DNA of 64,000 nucleotides from positions 352,783 through 416,782 of the forward strand of contig CANQDE010000002.1 of NCBI GenBank assembly GCA_947591475.1, in the 5' to 3' direction. The position numbers were made by a program, and so were the translations under genes. This document shows, one piece after another, positions 18,611 through 29,210 of this stretch (position 1 is the first letter of the stretch; each line of letters opens with the position of its first letter). The stretch is from an uncultured Alistipes sp. Lineage in GTDB: Bacteria; Bacteroidota; Bacteroidia; Bacteroidales; Rikenellaceae. Under the pieces are notes generated by a model, which worked only from the letters and a program-made list of their open reading frames with translations, searched no databases and had not been told where the DNA came from.

Positions 18611-18700
18611 GCGGGGCGAAGCCTGCGGACGGGACGCCAGCGGCGGGCCTCCGCGGGCGGAGGCTTCGGCCCGCGCGGCCCATCGGGCCGCATCATTTTA
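18611..18700. repeat. GC-rich intergenic repeat family B, copy 1
   Basis: GCGGGGCGAAGCCTGCGGACGG...GGCGGGCCTCCGCGGGCGGAGGCTTCGGCCCGCGCGGCCC, shared with 57308-57395. Confidence 0.85.
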
Positions 18701-18826
18701 GGCAAAACGGTCTGCAGCGACCGAAACCGTTAGTAGCGAACCGACCGCCCATCGCGTTTAAGGGCCCTTTTATAAGGGCCGCAGTCTTCGACCCGCGATT
18801 TTGCAAGTAATTTCGGGGGATAAAAA

Positions 18827-18864
18827 AGAGGGAACACCTATTTATTTATATAGGTGTTCCCTCT
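18827..18864. terminator. Terminator hairpin downstream of hsp20
   Basis: AGAGGGAACACCTA-tttatttata-TAGGTGTTCCCTCT, 14-bp perfect stem. Confidence 0.75.
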
Positions 18865-18898
18865 GCGAATCGCTAAGTCCGACAGGCGGACAGGCGAT

Positions 18899-19354
18899 CT
18901 ATTGTACCTCGATCTGCCGGGCAGCGGAAGCCGTCGCCTCGATGCGCTTTTTCGGAATGTCGATGGTCATTACGCCGTTCTCCATGCGGGCCGAAATTTT
19001 GTCGCGCTCGATATTGTCCGGCAACAACAGGCTCTGACGAAACTGCGTATAAGAAAATTCGCGCCGCAGATAGGTATCCTTTTTGGCTTCGTCCGTTTTC
19101 TCCGTCTTTTCCGTCTCTTTCGGCTCCGTACGCTTCTCCAACGTGATGAGCAGCTCGTTGTCCTCGTTGAGATGCACCTTGAAATCTTCCTTGGTCATCC
19201 CCGGAGCGGCCACCTCGACTTTGTAACACGTTTCGTTTTCGAGGATGTTCACGGCCGGCGAGGTCGTGCTGTGCCGATCCGGCCAATCCCGTTCGAAAAA
19301 GTCGTTGAAGATGCTCGGCAGCCAACTGTTCTGGTTTCGTCTTACCGGTGTCAT
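18899..19354 (-). CDS. Hsp20/alpha-crystallin small heat shock protein
   Basis: 151 aa; YKVEVAAPGMTKEDFKVHLNEDNELLITLEKR...ARMENGVMTIDIPKK. Confidence 0.95.
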   Translation of the reverse strand: MTPVRRNQNSWLPSIFNDFFERDWPDRHSTTSPAVNILENETCYKVEVAAPGMTKEDFKVHLNEDNELLITLEKRTEPKETEKTEKTDEAKKDTYLRREFSYTQFRQSLLLPDNIERDKISARMENGVMTIDIPKKRIEATASAARQIEVQ

Positions 19355-19467
19355 AATTTTTTCTCCTGCGTTTTGTTTTGGTTCAACCTTTTATTCATGC
19401 GGACACACCTTTTCGGCATGTCGCTGTTCGGTCGAGGGTCAAAACCCGTGCCACGCAGGCTGCGCCG

Positions 19468-22062
19468 TCAGCGAAAAACGGATGGCCGGACGAACTTGCG
19501 GCGCAGCAGACGGATCAATTCGCCGACGAATGCGAACAGTGAAGTCGACCCGACGACGATCGCCCAGTCGCGAACCGACAAAGGTTCCGTGCGGAAAATC
19601 GCGCCGCCCGTCTCGACGATGAACCATTGCCCCACAGCGATGGAGGCCAAGATGAGAAAAAATTCGCGACAGCCCCGAAAATCGGCGAATACCGACCGAT
19701 GCAGTTCGAACGCCCGCGCGTTGAACATGTTCCAGAACTGGAGAAAGACGAACGTGGTGAAAAACAGGGTCAGATGACGGATGTTCAAGTCGTCCGCACG
19801 GCTCGTCCACGCAAAGAGCATTCCCAGCAGAACGGCGATCATTCCGGTCGCGCAGGTGAAAATCGTCCGGGTCATGGCCGGCGTGATGATGAATTCGTTG
19901 CGCGGGCGGGGACGGTCGAGCATGACGCGCGGATCCGGCGGCAGCGAGGCCATCGCCATCGCCGCGAAGGTGTCCATGATGATATTGACCCACAGAATCT
20001 GCACGACCGTGAGCGGCATGTCGGTGCCGAACACGGCGCCCACGAAGCAGACGACAATGGCCACGACGTTGATAGTCAGTTGGAAAAGGACGAACCGCTG
20101 GATGTTGCGGTAAAGCGAACGGCCCCACAGAATGGCGGTCGCGATGGACGAAAACGAATCGTCGAGCAGCGTGATGTCCGATGCTTCTTTGGCCACCGAG
20201 GTGCCTGAGCCCATCGACAGTCCCACGTCGGCGAAATTCAGCGCCGGAGCATCGTTCGTGCCGTCGCCCGTAACGGCCACCACCTCGCCGCATCGTTGCA
20301 GCAGACGAACCAACCGCTGCTTGTCGAGCGGACGGGCCCGCGCAAGGATTTTCAGCCGGCCCACCCGTTCGAGCAGTTCTTCGTCGCTCGCCGCGGCGAA
20401 CTCCGTGCCGGTCATCCGTTGGCGGTCGTCGTCTGCGGCGTCATCCCACAACCCGATGCGTCGGGCGATCTCCGTAGCGGTGGCGGGCGTGTCGCCCGTA
20501 ACGATTTTTACGTCGATGCCGGCATCCAGACAACGGCGGACGGCTGCCGGAACCTCCTCGCGCACAGGGTCGGAGATGGCTGCAATCGCGGCGAAATGCA
20601 ATCCGCCTTGCGCAATCGCTTCGGCACAATCCGGCGCCTGCGTCTCGCACCAAGCGAAGCCCAGCGTACGCATGGCATGACGTTGCAGGTCGGCCAGTCG
20701 GGCGGCGATCTCCTCGTCCCGGCCGTCCGGTTCGCACATCGTCCGCACAATCTCCGGAGCCCCCTTCACGCACAACAGCCGACGTCCGGAAAGGCCGCTT
20801 TCGAGGAGCGTCGCCATGTATTTCCGTTCGGCCGAAAAGGTCTGCCGGTCGATGATGCGGGCCCCGTGCCGCAAAGCTTCGTAATCCATTCCTTCGGCCT
20901 GCAACCAAGTCAACAGCGCGCCTTCGGTCGGGTTGCCGAGCGCCGTGCCCGAAGCGTCGAGAAAGGCGGTCGTGTTGGCGGCGACCGTTTCGGCGAAATC
21001 GGCCGTCGGAAGATCGTCGTAACGAATCAACTGCTGCACGGTCATCCGGTTGCGGGTCAGCGTACCGGTCTTGTCGGTGCAGATGACCGTAACGGCGCCC
21101 ATCGTCTCGCAGGCGTGCATCTTGCGCACGAGGTTGTTCGTGCGCAGCATCTTCCGCATGGAGATGGCCAGCGAAAGGGTAATGCTCATCGGCAGTCCCT
21201 CGGGTACGGCCATCACAATCAACGCCACAGAGACCATGAAGATGTGGAGCAGCTGCTCCGACACCTCCAACCATGAGCGGGTCAGCAAATCGTCGACGAA
21301 GATGGATTTGGCCGACATGACGCAAAAGATGACGATGGCAACCAGGATGCCGATCCGGCCGATCAACTGCGAAAGGCGGGTCAGCTGCCGGTCGAGCGGG
21401 GTCGGCGCATCGTTCCGGACGGTCGATTGTTCGGTTACGCGGCCGGCTTCACTGCTATCGCCCACAGCCGTTACGACCATCCGGCCGTAACCGTCGACGA
21501 CCGACGTACCGCGCAACAATCGGTTCGACGGATAGGTGGCCTCGGGGTCGAAATGGCGTTCATCGACGGTTTTGTCGCAGACCGGCTCGCCCGTGAGGGT
21601 CGATTCGTCGACCTTGAGCGACACGGATTCGATCAATTCGCCGTCGGCAGGCACCGTCTCGCCGCTTTCGACCACCACGATGTCGCCCACTACGACGTCG
21701 CGGCGCGGGATGCTGCACATCGCGCCGCTGCGCAGCACCTTGACCGGAATGTCGTCGTTGACCTTGTTCAACCGCTTGAACCGCCGGCGGGCGTCCCATT
21801 CGAACCAGAAGCCGACGCACGTCGCCAGAATGATGGCGCAAATGATGCCGACCGATTCGGTGAAATCACCGTGCAGCGCCCCGATGACGAGCGAAAGCGC
21901 CGCCGCGACGAGCAGAATGCGGATGATGGGGTCGCGGAATTTATCGAGGAGCAGTTCCCAAGCCGAATCGTCGCGGGCCGGTGTGATGAGGTTGACGCCG
22001 TACTGGCGTCGGCTGGTCGCGACCTCTTCGGGCGTAAGCCCCTGCGGAGAATGGGGAATCAT
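19468..22062 (-). CDS. Calcium-translocating P-type ATPase
   Basis: CTDKTGTLTRNRMTV phosphorylation motif; VTGDGTNDAPAL; start MIPHSPQGLTPEEVATSRRQYG. Confidence 0.94.
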   Translation of the reverse strand: MIPHSPQGLTPEEVATSRRQYGVNLITPARDDSAWELLLDKFRDPIIRILLVAAALSLVIGALHGDFTESVGIICAIILATCVGFWFEWDARRRFKRLNKVNDDIPVKVLRSGAMCSIPRRDVVVGDIVVVESGETVPADGELIESVSLKVDESTLTGEPVCDKTVDERHFDPEATYPSNRLLRGTSVVDGYGRMVVTAVGDSSEAGRVTEQSTVRNDAPTPLDRQLTRLSQLIGRIGILVAIVIFCVMSAKSIFVDDLLTRSWLEVSEQLLHIFMVSVALIVMAVPEGLPMSITLSLAISMRKMLRTNNLVRKMHACETMGAVTVICTDKTGTLTRNRMTVQQLIRYDDLPTADFAETVAANTTAFLDASGTALGNPTEGALLTWLQAEGMDYEALRHGARIIDRQTFSAERKYMATLLESGLSGRRLLCVKGAPEIVRTMCEPDGRDEEIAARLADLQRHAMRTLGFAWCETQAPDCAEAIAQGGLHFAAIAAISDPVREEVPAAVRRCLDAGIDVKIVTGDTPATATEIARRIGLWDDAADDDRQRMTGTEFAAASDEELLERVGRLKILARARPLDKQRLVRLLQRCGEVVAVTGDGTNDAPALNFADVGLSMGSGTSVAKEASDITLLDDSFSSIATAILWGRSLYRNIQRFVLFQLTINVVAIVVCFVGAVFGTDMPLTVVQILWVNIIMDTFAAMAMASLPPDPRVMLDRPRPRNEFIITPAMTRTIFTCATGMIAVLLGMLFAWTSRADDLNIRHLTLFFTTFVFLQFWNMFNARAFELHRSVFADFRGCREFFLILASIAVGQWFIVETGGAIFRTEPLSVRDWAIVVGSTSLFAFVGELIRLLRRKFVRPSVFR

Positions 22063-22072
22063 AGTTATAGGT

Positions 22073-23521
22073 TCAGAACTTTTCCAACGAAAATTGACGG
22101 GTCGCGGCATCAAGCCGTATAGCGATGAAAATCAACAGCGTGAAGGCAATCAACGACGAACCGCCATAGCTCATCAACGGCAACGGAATGCCCATCACGG
22201 GAACCAATCCGATGGTCATGCCGACATTGACCAGCACATGGAACAGCAGAATCGATGCCACGCAATAACAATAGATGCGGCCGAAGGGCTCCTCCTGCCG
22301 TTCGCCCATCCGCATCAAGCGCAGAATCAGTAGGCAAAACAACGTGAGTACGAGCATCGTACCGACGAATCCCCACTCCTCGCCGACGGTGCAGAAGATG
22401 AAATCGGTGTGCCGTTCGGGGACGAATCCGTAGCGGATTTGGGTGCCCTCCATGAAGCCCTTGCCGATGACGCCGCCCGACCCGATGGCGATTTTCGACT
22501 GGTTGACGTTGTAGTCGATGCCGCGCGGGTCGTTGATGATGCCCAAAAAGCTCTCGATGCGCTTTTGCTGATGCTCTTTCAGAATGGAGTTGAAGATGTA
22601 GTCGGTCGTCGGGAAGAAGATCGTCATGCCGATGAACATGCCGATAATAATATAGGTATTGCTGAGCGTGCTGCGATAGGCGTAAACGGCCACGACGATC
22701 AACGAAGCGAGCGTTACGGTCAGCAGCGAGTGATACAGGCTCATCGTTCCGGGTGCAAAGAAAGCCATCGTCGCTTGGAGTACGATGCTCGCTAATGCGA
22801 GCGAGGCCAAGTAGATGATGCGCGATTTCCAGGCTCTGTTCAGAATCGCGTCGCAGAGCGTGCAGACCACGATGGAGAGCACGAGCAGGGTCATGGGTGT
22901 CAGCAGGAACGAGATGATGAAAAGGGTCGCAATCAGCAAAATCGGCACGCAGAGCCATTTGTTGAGCCCTTCGCGATAGAGGACGAACAGGAACGAGCTG
23001 AGCACGATGCCCGAACCGGTATCGTTTTGCAGGACGATGATGCTCAACGGCAGACAGATGACGAAAGCGACCTTCAACAAGTCGCCCGGGCGGTTGACCG
23101 AGAACGAATAGGCGCTCATCACGCGGGCAAGGGCGAGGGCCGTAGCGATTTTGACGAATTCGGCGGGCTGCATCCGGAACGAGCCGAATTCGAACCACGC
23201 CTTGGCGCCGTTGACCTCGCGCCCGAACAACAGCGCGGCTACGAGCATCGCGATACCCGCGACGTAGGCCGGCCAAGCGAACATGTGATAAAATCGTTCG
23301 TCGAGCAGCAGCACGACGATGGCCGCTGTCCATGCCACGGCGACCCAGACCGCCTGCTTCATGTAGAAGTGCGAGAACGAAAAGAGACTGCCGCCCGCCG
23401 TATCGTCGTACGAAGCCGACGTAATGGAGACGCATCCGACCAACACGATCAGCACGTAGAGCAAGACGGCGATGCCGTCGACGCCATTGAAAAGGCGGGT
23501 AGGACGGTCAAGGCTGGACAT
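22073..23521 (-). CDS. rodA: Rod shape-determining protein RodA (SEDS glycosyltransferase)
   Basis: AKAWFEFGSFRMQPAEFVKI; GIPLPLMSYGGSSLIAF. Confidence 0.95.
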   Translation of the reverse strand: MSSLDRPTRLFNGVDGIAVLLYVLIVLVGCVSITSASYDDTAGGSLFSFSHFYMKQAVWVAVAWTAAIVVLLLDERFYHMFAWPAYVAGIAMLVAALLFGREVNGAKAWFEFGSFRMQPAEFVKIATALALARVMSAYSFSVNRPGDLLKVAFVICLPLSIIVLQNDTGSGIVLSSFLFVLYREGLNKWLCVPILLIATLFIISFLLTPMTLLVLSIVVCTLCDAILNRAWKSRIIYLASLALASIVLQATMAFFAPGTMSLYHSLLTVTLASLIVVAVYAYRSTLSNTYIIIGMFIGMTIFFPTTDYIFNSILKEHQQKRIESFLGIINDPRGIDYNVNQSKIAIGSGGVIGKGFMEGTQIRYGFVPERHTDFIFCTVGEEWGFVGTMLVLTLFCLLILRLMRMGERQEEPFGRIYCYCVASILLFHVLVNVGMTIGLVPVMGIPLPLMSYGGSSLIAFTLLIFIAIRLDAATRQFSLEKF

Positions 23522-25334
23522 AGTTCGGCAGTTGGAGGTTTTTGACATATTGCAGCAACTCGGGCCGGCGAATCGTGTCGGTCAGGTAATACTCTTCCAA
23601 CAGACTGGCGATGGGCAAGGCGGTCGCCGCACCGAAGCCGCCGTGTTCAACATAGACCGAGATGGCGATGCGCGGATTGTCCTTCGGAGCGAACGACAGG
23701 AAGGTCGAGTGGTCGCGTTCGTTGGGATTTTCGGCCGTACCGGTCTTGCCGCAGACGTCGAGCCCCGGCAGTTCGGCCAGCCGCGAGGTGCCGGCGACGT
23801 TCACGCCGTTCCACATGCCCTCGACGATCGGTTCGAAATGTTTCGCGTCGACCTTGGTGTAGTGGCGTTCGTAGAAACGTCGGTCGATCGAATCGCGTCC
23901 TTCGATTTTCTTGATGATATGGGGAATGTAGTAGTAGCCGCGGTTGGCGACGATGCAGGCTAAGTTGGCCAGTTGCAGCGGGGTACACCCCAATTCGCCC
24001 TGTCCGATCGAGAGCGAAAGCAGCGTGAGCGCATTCCACGAACCGTGGTAACGCTGGTCGTAGAAAGTCCGTTCGGGGACGTATCCCGTACCTTCGTCGA
24101 GGAAATCGGAGCCTAACCGATGCCCGAATCCGAAACTCTCGACGTAATCGCGCCACACCTCGAACCCTTTCTTCGAACTGCCGTATTTCGGATTTTCGAG
24201 AATGTCGCGGAAAACGTAACAGAAGTAGGCATTGCACGAGGTCGCCACAGCGAACCGCAGGTCGAGCGGCGAAGTATGGGCGTGGCAGGCCATTTTCAGT
24301 TTGCCGGCATGGTAGCCCATGTTGCACGGATGGAGATCCGACGGTTTGAGCACGCCCTCTTGCAGTCCGATCAGTCCCTGCACTAACTTGAAAGTCGACC
24401 CGGGCGGATATTTCGCCGTTACGGCACGGTTGAAAAGCGGGTGCCGCTTGTCGCGCAACAGCCGCATGTAATTGTTGCCGCGTTCGCGTCCCAACAGTTC
24501 GTCGGGGTCGTAGGAGGGCGACGAAACCATCATCAGAATCTCGCCCGTCGCCGGTTCGATGGCCACGACCGCCCCCACCTTGCCGCGCATGAGCTCCTCG
24601 CCCAACAACTGCAACCGAGCGTCGATGGTGCTGACCAAATAGGTGCCCGTCTCCGGCAGCGAATCGTAACGGCCGTCCATGTAGGAATCCTTGACGACGC
24701 CGTGATTGTCCACCTGCTGCACCTTGACGCCTTTGCGCCCTTTGAGCAGCTTTTCGTAGGATCGCTCGACGCCGCTCATGCCGATGTAATCGCCCGGCCG
24801 GTACTCGGGATTGTGTTTGACGATGTTGGCGTTGACCTCGCCCACGTAGCCCAACAGATTGCCGCCGATTTTCCGCGGATATTCGCGGATGGTGCGGTAA
24901 ACGGTGTAGAAACCCGTGAAATTGCACTCGTCGAAGCGCAGTTTGTCCTCTTTCGAGAGGTATTTCGCAATGGCCGTCGGCACACGGGGCGACATGCGGG
25001 CATTGGCCAATTCGCGACGCAGCCGGTTGGGGGTAACGCCCGTAACGGCACAGAATCGGGCGGTATCGAACCCCTTGCGATCCAGTTCTTTGTAGACGAC
25101 CATCAGGTCGTAGCATGCGCGGCTCTGCACCAAATACTCGCCGTTGCGGTCGAACACCTCGCCGCGCGCCGGATACTGCACCACCCGCCGCAAGGTGTTG
25201 GTACGAGCCAGTTCGTCGTAACGTGAATAGACCAACTGGATGTAGAACAGCCGTCCGGCCAAGACCGCGAAAACGCAGAACACGAGGATCTGCAACGTGC
25301 GCATGCGAGCGAATCCCTCTCTGTTGTCGATCAT
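23508..25334 (-). CDS. mrdA: Penicillin-binding protein 2
   Basis: YPPGSTFKLVQGL (SxxK), CGKTGTAENP (KTG); start MIDNREGFARMRTLQILVFC; ORF to 26231 is an over-extension. Confidence 0.95.
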   Translation of the reverse strand: MIDNREGFARMRTLQILVFCVFAVLAGRLFYIQLVYSRYDELARTNTLRRVVQYPARGEVFDRNGEYLVQSRACYDLMVVYKELDRKGFDTARFCAVTGVTPNRLRRELANARMSPRVPTAIAKYLSKEDKLRFDECNFTGFYTVYRTIREYPRKIGGNLLGYVGEVNANIVKHNPEYRPGDYIGMSGVERSYEKLLKGRKGVKVQQVDNHGVVKDSYMDGRYDSLPETGTYLVSTIDARLQLLGEELMRGKVGAVVAIEPATGEILMMVSSPSYDPDELLGRERGNNYMRLLRDKRHPLFNRAVTAKYPPGSTFKLVQGLIGLQEGVLKPSDLHPCNMGYHAGKLKMACHAHTSPLDLRFAVATSCNAYFCYVFRDILENPKYGSSKKGFEVWRDYVESFGFGHRLGSDFLDEGTGYVPERTFYDQRYHGSWNALTLLSLSIGQGELGCTPLQLANLACIVANRGYYYIPHIIKKIEGRDSIDRRFYERHYTKVDAKHFEPIVEGMWNGVNVAGTSRLAELPGLDVCGKTGTAENPNERDHSTFLSFAPKDNPRIAISVYVEHGGFGAATALPIASLLEEYYLTDTIRRPELLQYVKNLQLPNYVQP

Positions 25335-25849
25335 ACGCGCACGGTGAGTTTGAGGGTGAACAATCGGGCGGTCAACCAGATGAAATAGACCGAGGCGACC
25401 CCGCTGACGACGATGCGCAGAAGCGTGCGGGCCGCATGCACCCACGACAACGCTTCGAACGAGAAGAACAACACGTGATGCAACAGGACGCACACGACCA
25501 GATAGCGGATGAACTTGACTTGGCCGAAACGGGCCGCTGAAGGAATTCCGCCTTCGCGCGGATCCTCGCGCGTGTAGAAGAAGCCGATGATCCACGGGCG
25601 CAGGAAAGCGACGGGCAAGGTGGCGAGGACGTTCAGCCCGTCGGTTCCCATTGTGTAGTCCATCGTCCAGCCCGTAACCAGCCCCGCAGCGAGCAGCCCG
25701 ATGTGCGGCGTGTCGAGCGGCAGCAGCAGCAGGAACGCAAGGTAGATCATCGGAGCGAAATAGATGCTGATGGAGAGGTTGTCGAACAGGAAGACCTGCA
25801 CGAGAATCGTTACGACGAAGAGCGTGATATAGGGAAAGACGCGGTACAT
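25331..25849 (-). CDS. mreD: Rod shape-determining protein MreD
   Basis: 172-aa polytopic protein between mreC and mrdA. Confidence 0.85.
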   Translation of the reverse strand: MYRVFPYITLFVVTILVQVFLFDNLSISIYFAPMIYLAFLLLLPLDTPHIGLLAAGLVTGWTMDYTMGTDGLNVLATLPVAFLRPWIIGFFYTREDPREGGIPSAARFGQVKFIRYLVVCVLLHHVLFFSFEALSWVHAARTLLRIVVSGVASVYFIWLTARLFTLKLTVRV

Positions 25850-25852
25850 GGG

Positions 25853-26764
25853 TCAGGGATGGATTTTGTCGCTTTTCAGCAGTTGCCGGATTTCGTCGAT
25901 GTCGCGGTTCTCGACCAGCACGACGTGCGAAAGCCCCGACAGGCGGGCGGCCAGTTCCACGCGGGCCGTGTAGGTCGTGCCCGTTTCGTCCAATCGGGCA
26001 TCGAGCACCCGTCCTATCGCGATACCATCGGGGAAGAAGAGCGAACCGGTCGTTACCACCTCCTGCCCGGGCTGCGGATCGGCGTATTTCGACAAATCGC
26101 CCAACAGCACCGTGTGCGGGTCGGTTCCGTCCCAATAAATCTGGCCGAAGTAGCCCGAATCGCTCAGTTTGCCGCTCGTCCGGAACGAACTGCTGAGAAT
26201 CGACAGAACGATGGCATAGCGTTCCGTGCAATCGACGACATAGCCCACGATCGCCCCGTTGGTCGAAAGCACGGCCATCTCCCGATGCACGCCGTCGCGG
26301 ATGCCGCGATTCAGCACGAGGAAATTTTCGGATTTGTTGATGGTATTCGAGATGACGGCGGCCGTCAACGTGCGGTACTGCCCATCGCCGATGGTCAGGC
26401 CGACGCTATCGACCCGGTGCATCCGGAGCGAATCAGCACCGTCGACGGCTGTCGAATCCGCCGCCGCACGAACGGGCGGCACAGTCAGGGCCGCAGCCTC
26501 ATACGAAACTTCATAGCATGCAAGCCGCTCCTGCAACGAGGCGGCGTATTCGAGCAATTCGCGGTTTTCGCGTTCCAACCGGAAGTAACTGCGGATGCCG
26601 GCCAACGCCTGATGCCCCGCCCCGACGACCTGCGTCGCCTTGGCCAACAAGCGTGCGCGCGTATGATGGGTCGAACGGGCGTAATGACCGATCGTAATCG
26701 CCTCCAACAAGACGAAAAGCACGACGACATAGGTGCTGCGGATGAATTCGATCAGTTTGTACAC
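25853..26764 (-). CDS. mreC: Rod shape-determining protein MreC
   Basis: 303 aa; N-terminal TM; AAVISNTINKSENFLVLNRGIRDGVHREMAVLSTNGAIVGYV. Confidence 0.93.
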   Translation of the reverse strand: MYKLIEFIRSTYVVVLFVLLEAITIGHYARSTHHTRARLLAKATQVVGAGHQALAGIRSYFRLERENRELLEYAASLQERLACYEVSYEAAALTVPPVRAAADSTAVDGADSLRMHRVDSVGLTIGDGQYRTLTAAVISNTINKSENFLVLNRGIRDGVHREMAVLSTNGAIVGYVVDCTERYAIVLSILSSSFRTSGKLSDSGYFGQIYWDGTDPHTVLLGDLSKYADPQPGQEVVTTGSLFFPDGIAIGRVLDARLDETGTTYTARVELAARLSGLSHVVLVENRDIDEIRQLLKSDKIHP

Positions 26765-26893
26765 GTTCCGGCTTCTCTTTTCTCCATAAATTCAAGATTG
26801 CGAGCCGAGGCCCGCAATCCATCGCAATTCTTGTCAACTCGGGTTTGCATCGAACTGGCTCGTTGCCTTCCTTGTCCGTTCCGGTTCGTCCCG

Positions 26894-27913
26894 TTACTTC
26901 ATGAGGAACGAGAACCGGTTGATGTTCTTCAAGGCGATGCCCGTACCGCGGGCGATGGCCCGCAACGGGTCTTCGGCGATGTGGAACGGAATGCCGGTCT
27001 TTTCGTTCAGCCGACGGTCGAGCCCTTTGAGCAGCGCCCCGCCGCCGGCGAGGTAGATGCCGTTCTTCACGATGTCGGTATAGAGTTCGGGCGGCATGGA
27101 TTCGAGCACCTTCATCAAGGCCATGTCGATTTTGGCCAGCGACTTTTCCAACGCATAGGCGATTTCGCTGTACGAGAGCGAGACGGTTTGCGGTAGGGCG
27201 GTCAGCATGTTGGGGCCCGTAACGACGAAATCTTCGGGTTCCTCCTCCAAGTCGGAGCAGGCGGCGCCGATAGCGCATTTGATGGCTTCGGCCGTGCGTT
27301 CGCCGATGCGGATGTTGTGCTGCTGGCGCACGTAGGTCTGGATGTCGTTGGTGAAGACGTCGCCCGCGATGTTAATACTCTCCGAGCAGACGATACCGCC
27401 CAACGAGATGCAGGCGATTTCCGACGTACCGCCGCCGATGTCGATGACCATGTTGCCTTCGGGCGCCTCGACATCCAATCCGGCCCCCAGCGCGGCGGCC
27501 ATCGGTTCGTAAATCATGCAGACCTCGCGGCCGCCGGCGTGTTCCGCCGAATCGCGCACAGCGCGGATTTCGACGTTGGTCGAACCCGACGGAATGCAGA
27601 TTACCATGCGGAGCGACGGTGCGAACAGCTTGCCCGAGACCTTGACTTTCTGAATCATTCCGCGCAACATCATTTCGGTAGCCGTGAAGTCGGCGATCAC
27701 GCCGTCTTTGAGCGGGCGGATGGTCTTGATGTTCGGATTGGTCTTTTCGTGCATCTGACGGGCCACCTGACCGATGGCCTTGAGCTTGCCCGAATGCACG
27801 TCGAGCGCCACGATGGAAGGTTCGTCGACGACGACCTTCCCGTTATAAATAATCAGCGTATTGGCCGTTCCGAGGTCGATGGCCAGCTCTTCGGTCAGAG
27901 AAAAAAGTCCCAT
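26894..27913 (-). CDS. mreB: Rod shape-determining protein MreB
   Basis: 339 aa; ELAIDLGTANTLIIYNGKVVVDEPSIVA; VIDIGGGTSEIACISLGGIV. Confidence 0.97.
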   Translation of the reverse strand: MGLFSLTEELAIDLGTANTLIIYNGKVVVDEPSIVALDVHSGKLKAIGQVARQMHEKTNPNIKTIRPLKDGVIADFTATEMMLRGMIQKVKVSGKLFAPSLRMVICIPSGSTNVEIRAVRDSAEHAGGREVCMIYEPMAAALGAGLDVEAPEGNMVIDIGGGTSEIACISLGGIVCSESINIAGDVFTNDIQTYVRQQHNIRIGERTAEAIKCAIGAACSDLEEEPEDFVVTGPNMLTALPQTVSLSYSEIAYALEKSLAKIDMALMKVLESMPPELYTDIVKNGIYLAGGGALLKGLDRRLNEKTGIPFHIAEDPLRAIARGTGIALKNINRFSFLMK

Positions 27914-28105
27914 AACGTATTATCACCCAAACAAAAAAATGTAGGCGAACAGTCTGCTGCGATGCCGTATTCCGTTTACAGCCAACACGTTCGCGTCCGT
28001 TCGCAACCTTATGTGTATATACTGGTACAAAGATAGCAAAAACTCCGGAATAAATCGGAAAATCCGTTCGATTTTTTTGCGTTTTTTTCGTTACTTTTGC
28101 AGGCG

Positions 28106-29176
28106 ATGGAAAATTTGCAATCCCGACTTTTTCCGGATGTGGAAACCCGTCGTCCCTTGACGATTGCCGGACCTTGCAGCGCCGAGACCGAGGAGCAGCT
28201 CATCGAGACCGCCCGCGAGTTGGCCGCTGCGGGATTCCGCATCTTTCGGGCCGGCCTGTGGAAGCCCCGCACCAAGCCGGGCGGATTCGAGGGCGTCGGT
28301 GCCGAGGGGCTCGCTTGGCTACGTCGCGTGAAGCGGGAGACGGGCATGTATACCGCGACGGAGGTCGCCAACCGCGAACACGTAACGGCGGCCCTCGACG
28401 GCGGTGTCGACCTGTTGTGGATCGGTGCCCGCACGTCGGCCAATCCGTTCGCCGTGCAGGAGATTGCCGATGCCTTGCAAAGGTACGGCTCCGACACGCC
28501 CGTCTTAATAAAAAATCCGGTCAGCCCCGACCTCGAACTGTGGATCGGCGCCATCGAACGGCTCTACAACGCCGGCCTGCGCCGGTTGGGAGCCATTCAT
28601 CGCGGATTCACCTCGGTCGAAAAGAGCGTTTACCGCAATCTGCCCCTGTGGAGCGTGCCGATCGAATTGCATCGCCGCTTGCCGCAACTGCCTCTTTTTT
28701 GCGACCCGAGCCACATCGGTGGCCGGCGCGACGCGGTGGCGCCGCTGGCTCAGCAGGCGATGAATTTGGGATTCGACGGATTGATCGTCGAGGCCCATTG
28801 CGATCCGGATGCGGCGTGGAGCGACAAGGCGCAACAGCTGACGCCGCGCGCGCTGGCGGAGATTTGCCGTCGGTTGGTCATTCGCGAAACCGTCGCGACG
28901 ACCGAAAGTCTCGATTCGCTGCGCAGCGAAATCGACAAATTGGACGATCGGCTGTTGGATTTGCTGGCCCGACGGATGCACGTGGCCCGCGAAATCGGAC
29001 GATACAAACGGGAACACGCCATGCCCGTTTTGCAGACGGCCCGCTACGAGGAGTTGTTAGCTCGTCGGGCAGCGCAGGCCGAGGAGCTCGGCATGGAGGG
29101 CGGATTCATGCGGCGCGTGTTGCAGGCCGTGCACGAGGAGTCCGTCCGGCAGCAGATGGAGGTGATCGACGAATAA
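28106..29176 (+). CDS. Bifunctional 3-deoxy-7-phosphoheptulonate synthase / chorismate mutase
   Basis: IAGPCSAETEEQLIETAREL...FRAGLWKPRTKPGGFEG; C-terminal chorismate mutase SLRSEIDKLDDRLLDLLARRMHVAREIGRYK. Confidence 0.94.
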   Translation: MENLQSRLFPDVETRRPLTIAGPCSAETEEQLIETARELAAAGFRIFRAGLWKPRTKPGGFEGVGAEGLAWLRRVKRETGMYTATEVANREHVTAALDGGVDLLWIGARTSANPFAVQEIADALQRYGSDTPVLIKNPVSPDLELWIGAIERLYNAGLRRLGAIHRGFTSVEKSVYRNLPLWSVPIELHRRLPQLPLFCDPSHIGGRRDAVAPLAQQAMNLGFDGLIVEAHCDPDAAWSDKAQQLTPRALAEICRRLVIRETVATTESLDSLRSEIDKLDDRLLDLLARRMHVAREIGRYKREHAMPVLQTARYEELLARRAAQAEELGMEGGFMRRVLQAVHEESVRQQMEVIDE

Positions 29177-29210
29177 AAAAGAAGGAGGGGGTTGCCCCTC
29201 CTTCTTTATT
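29175..29210. terminator. Bidirectional terminator hairpin between convergent genes
   Basis: AAAGAAGGAGGGG-gttg-CCCCTCCTTCTTT flanked by A and T runs; overlaps the GH3 stop codon. Confidence 0.85.
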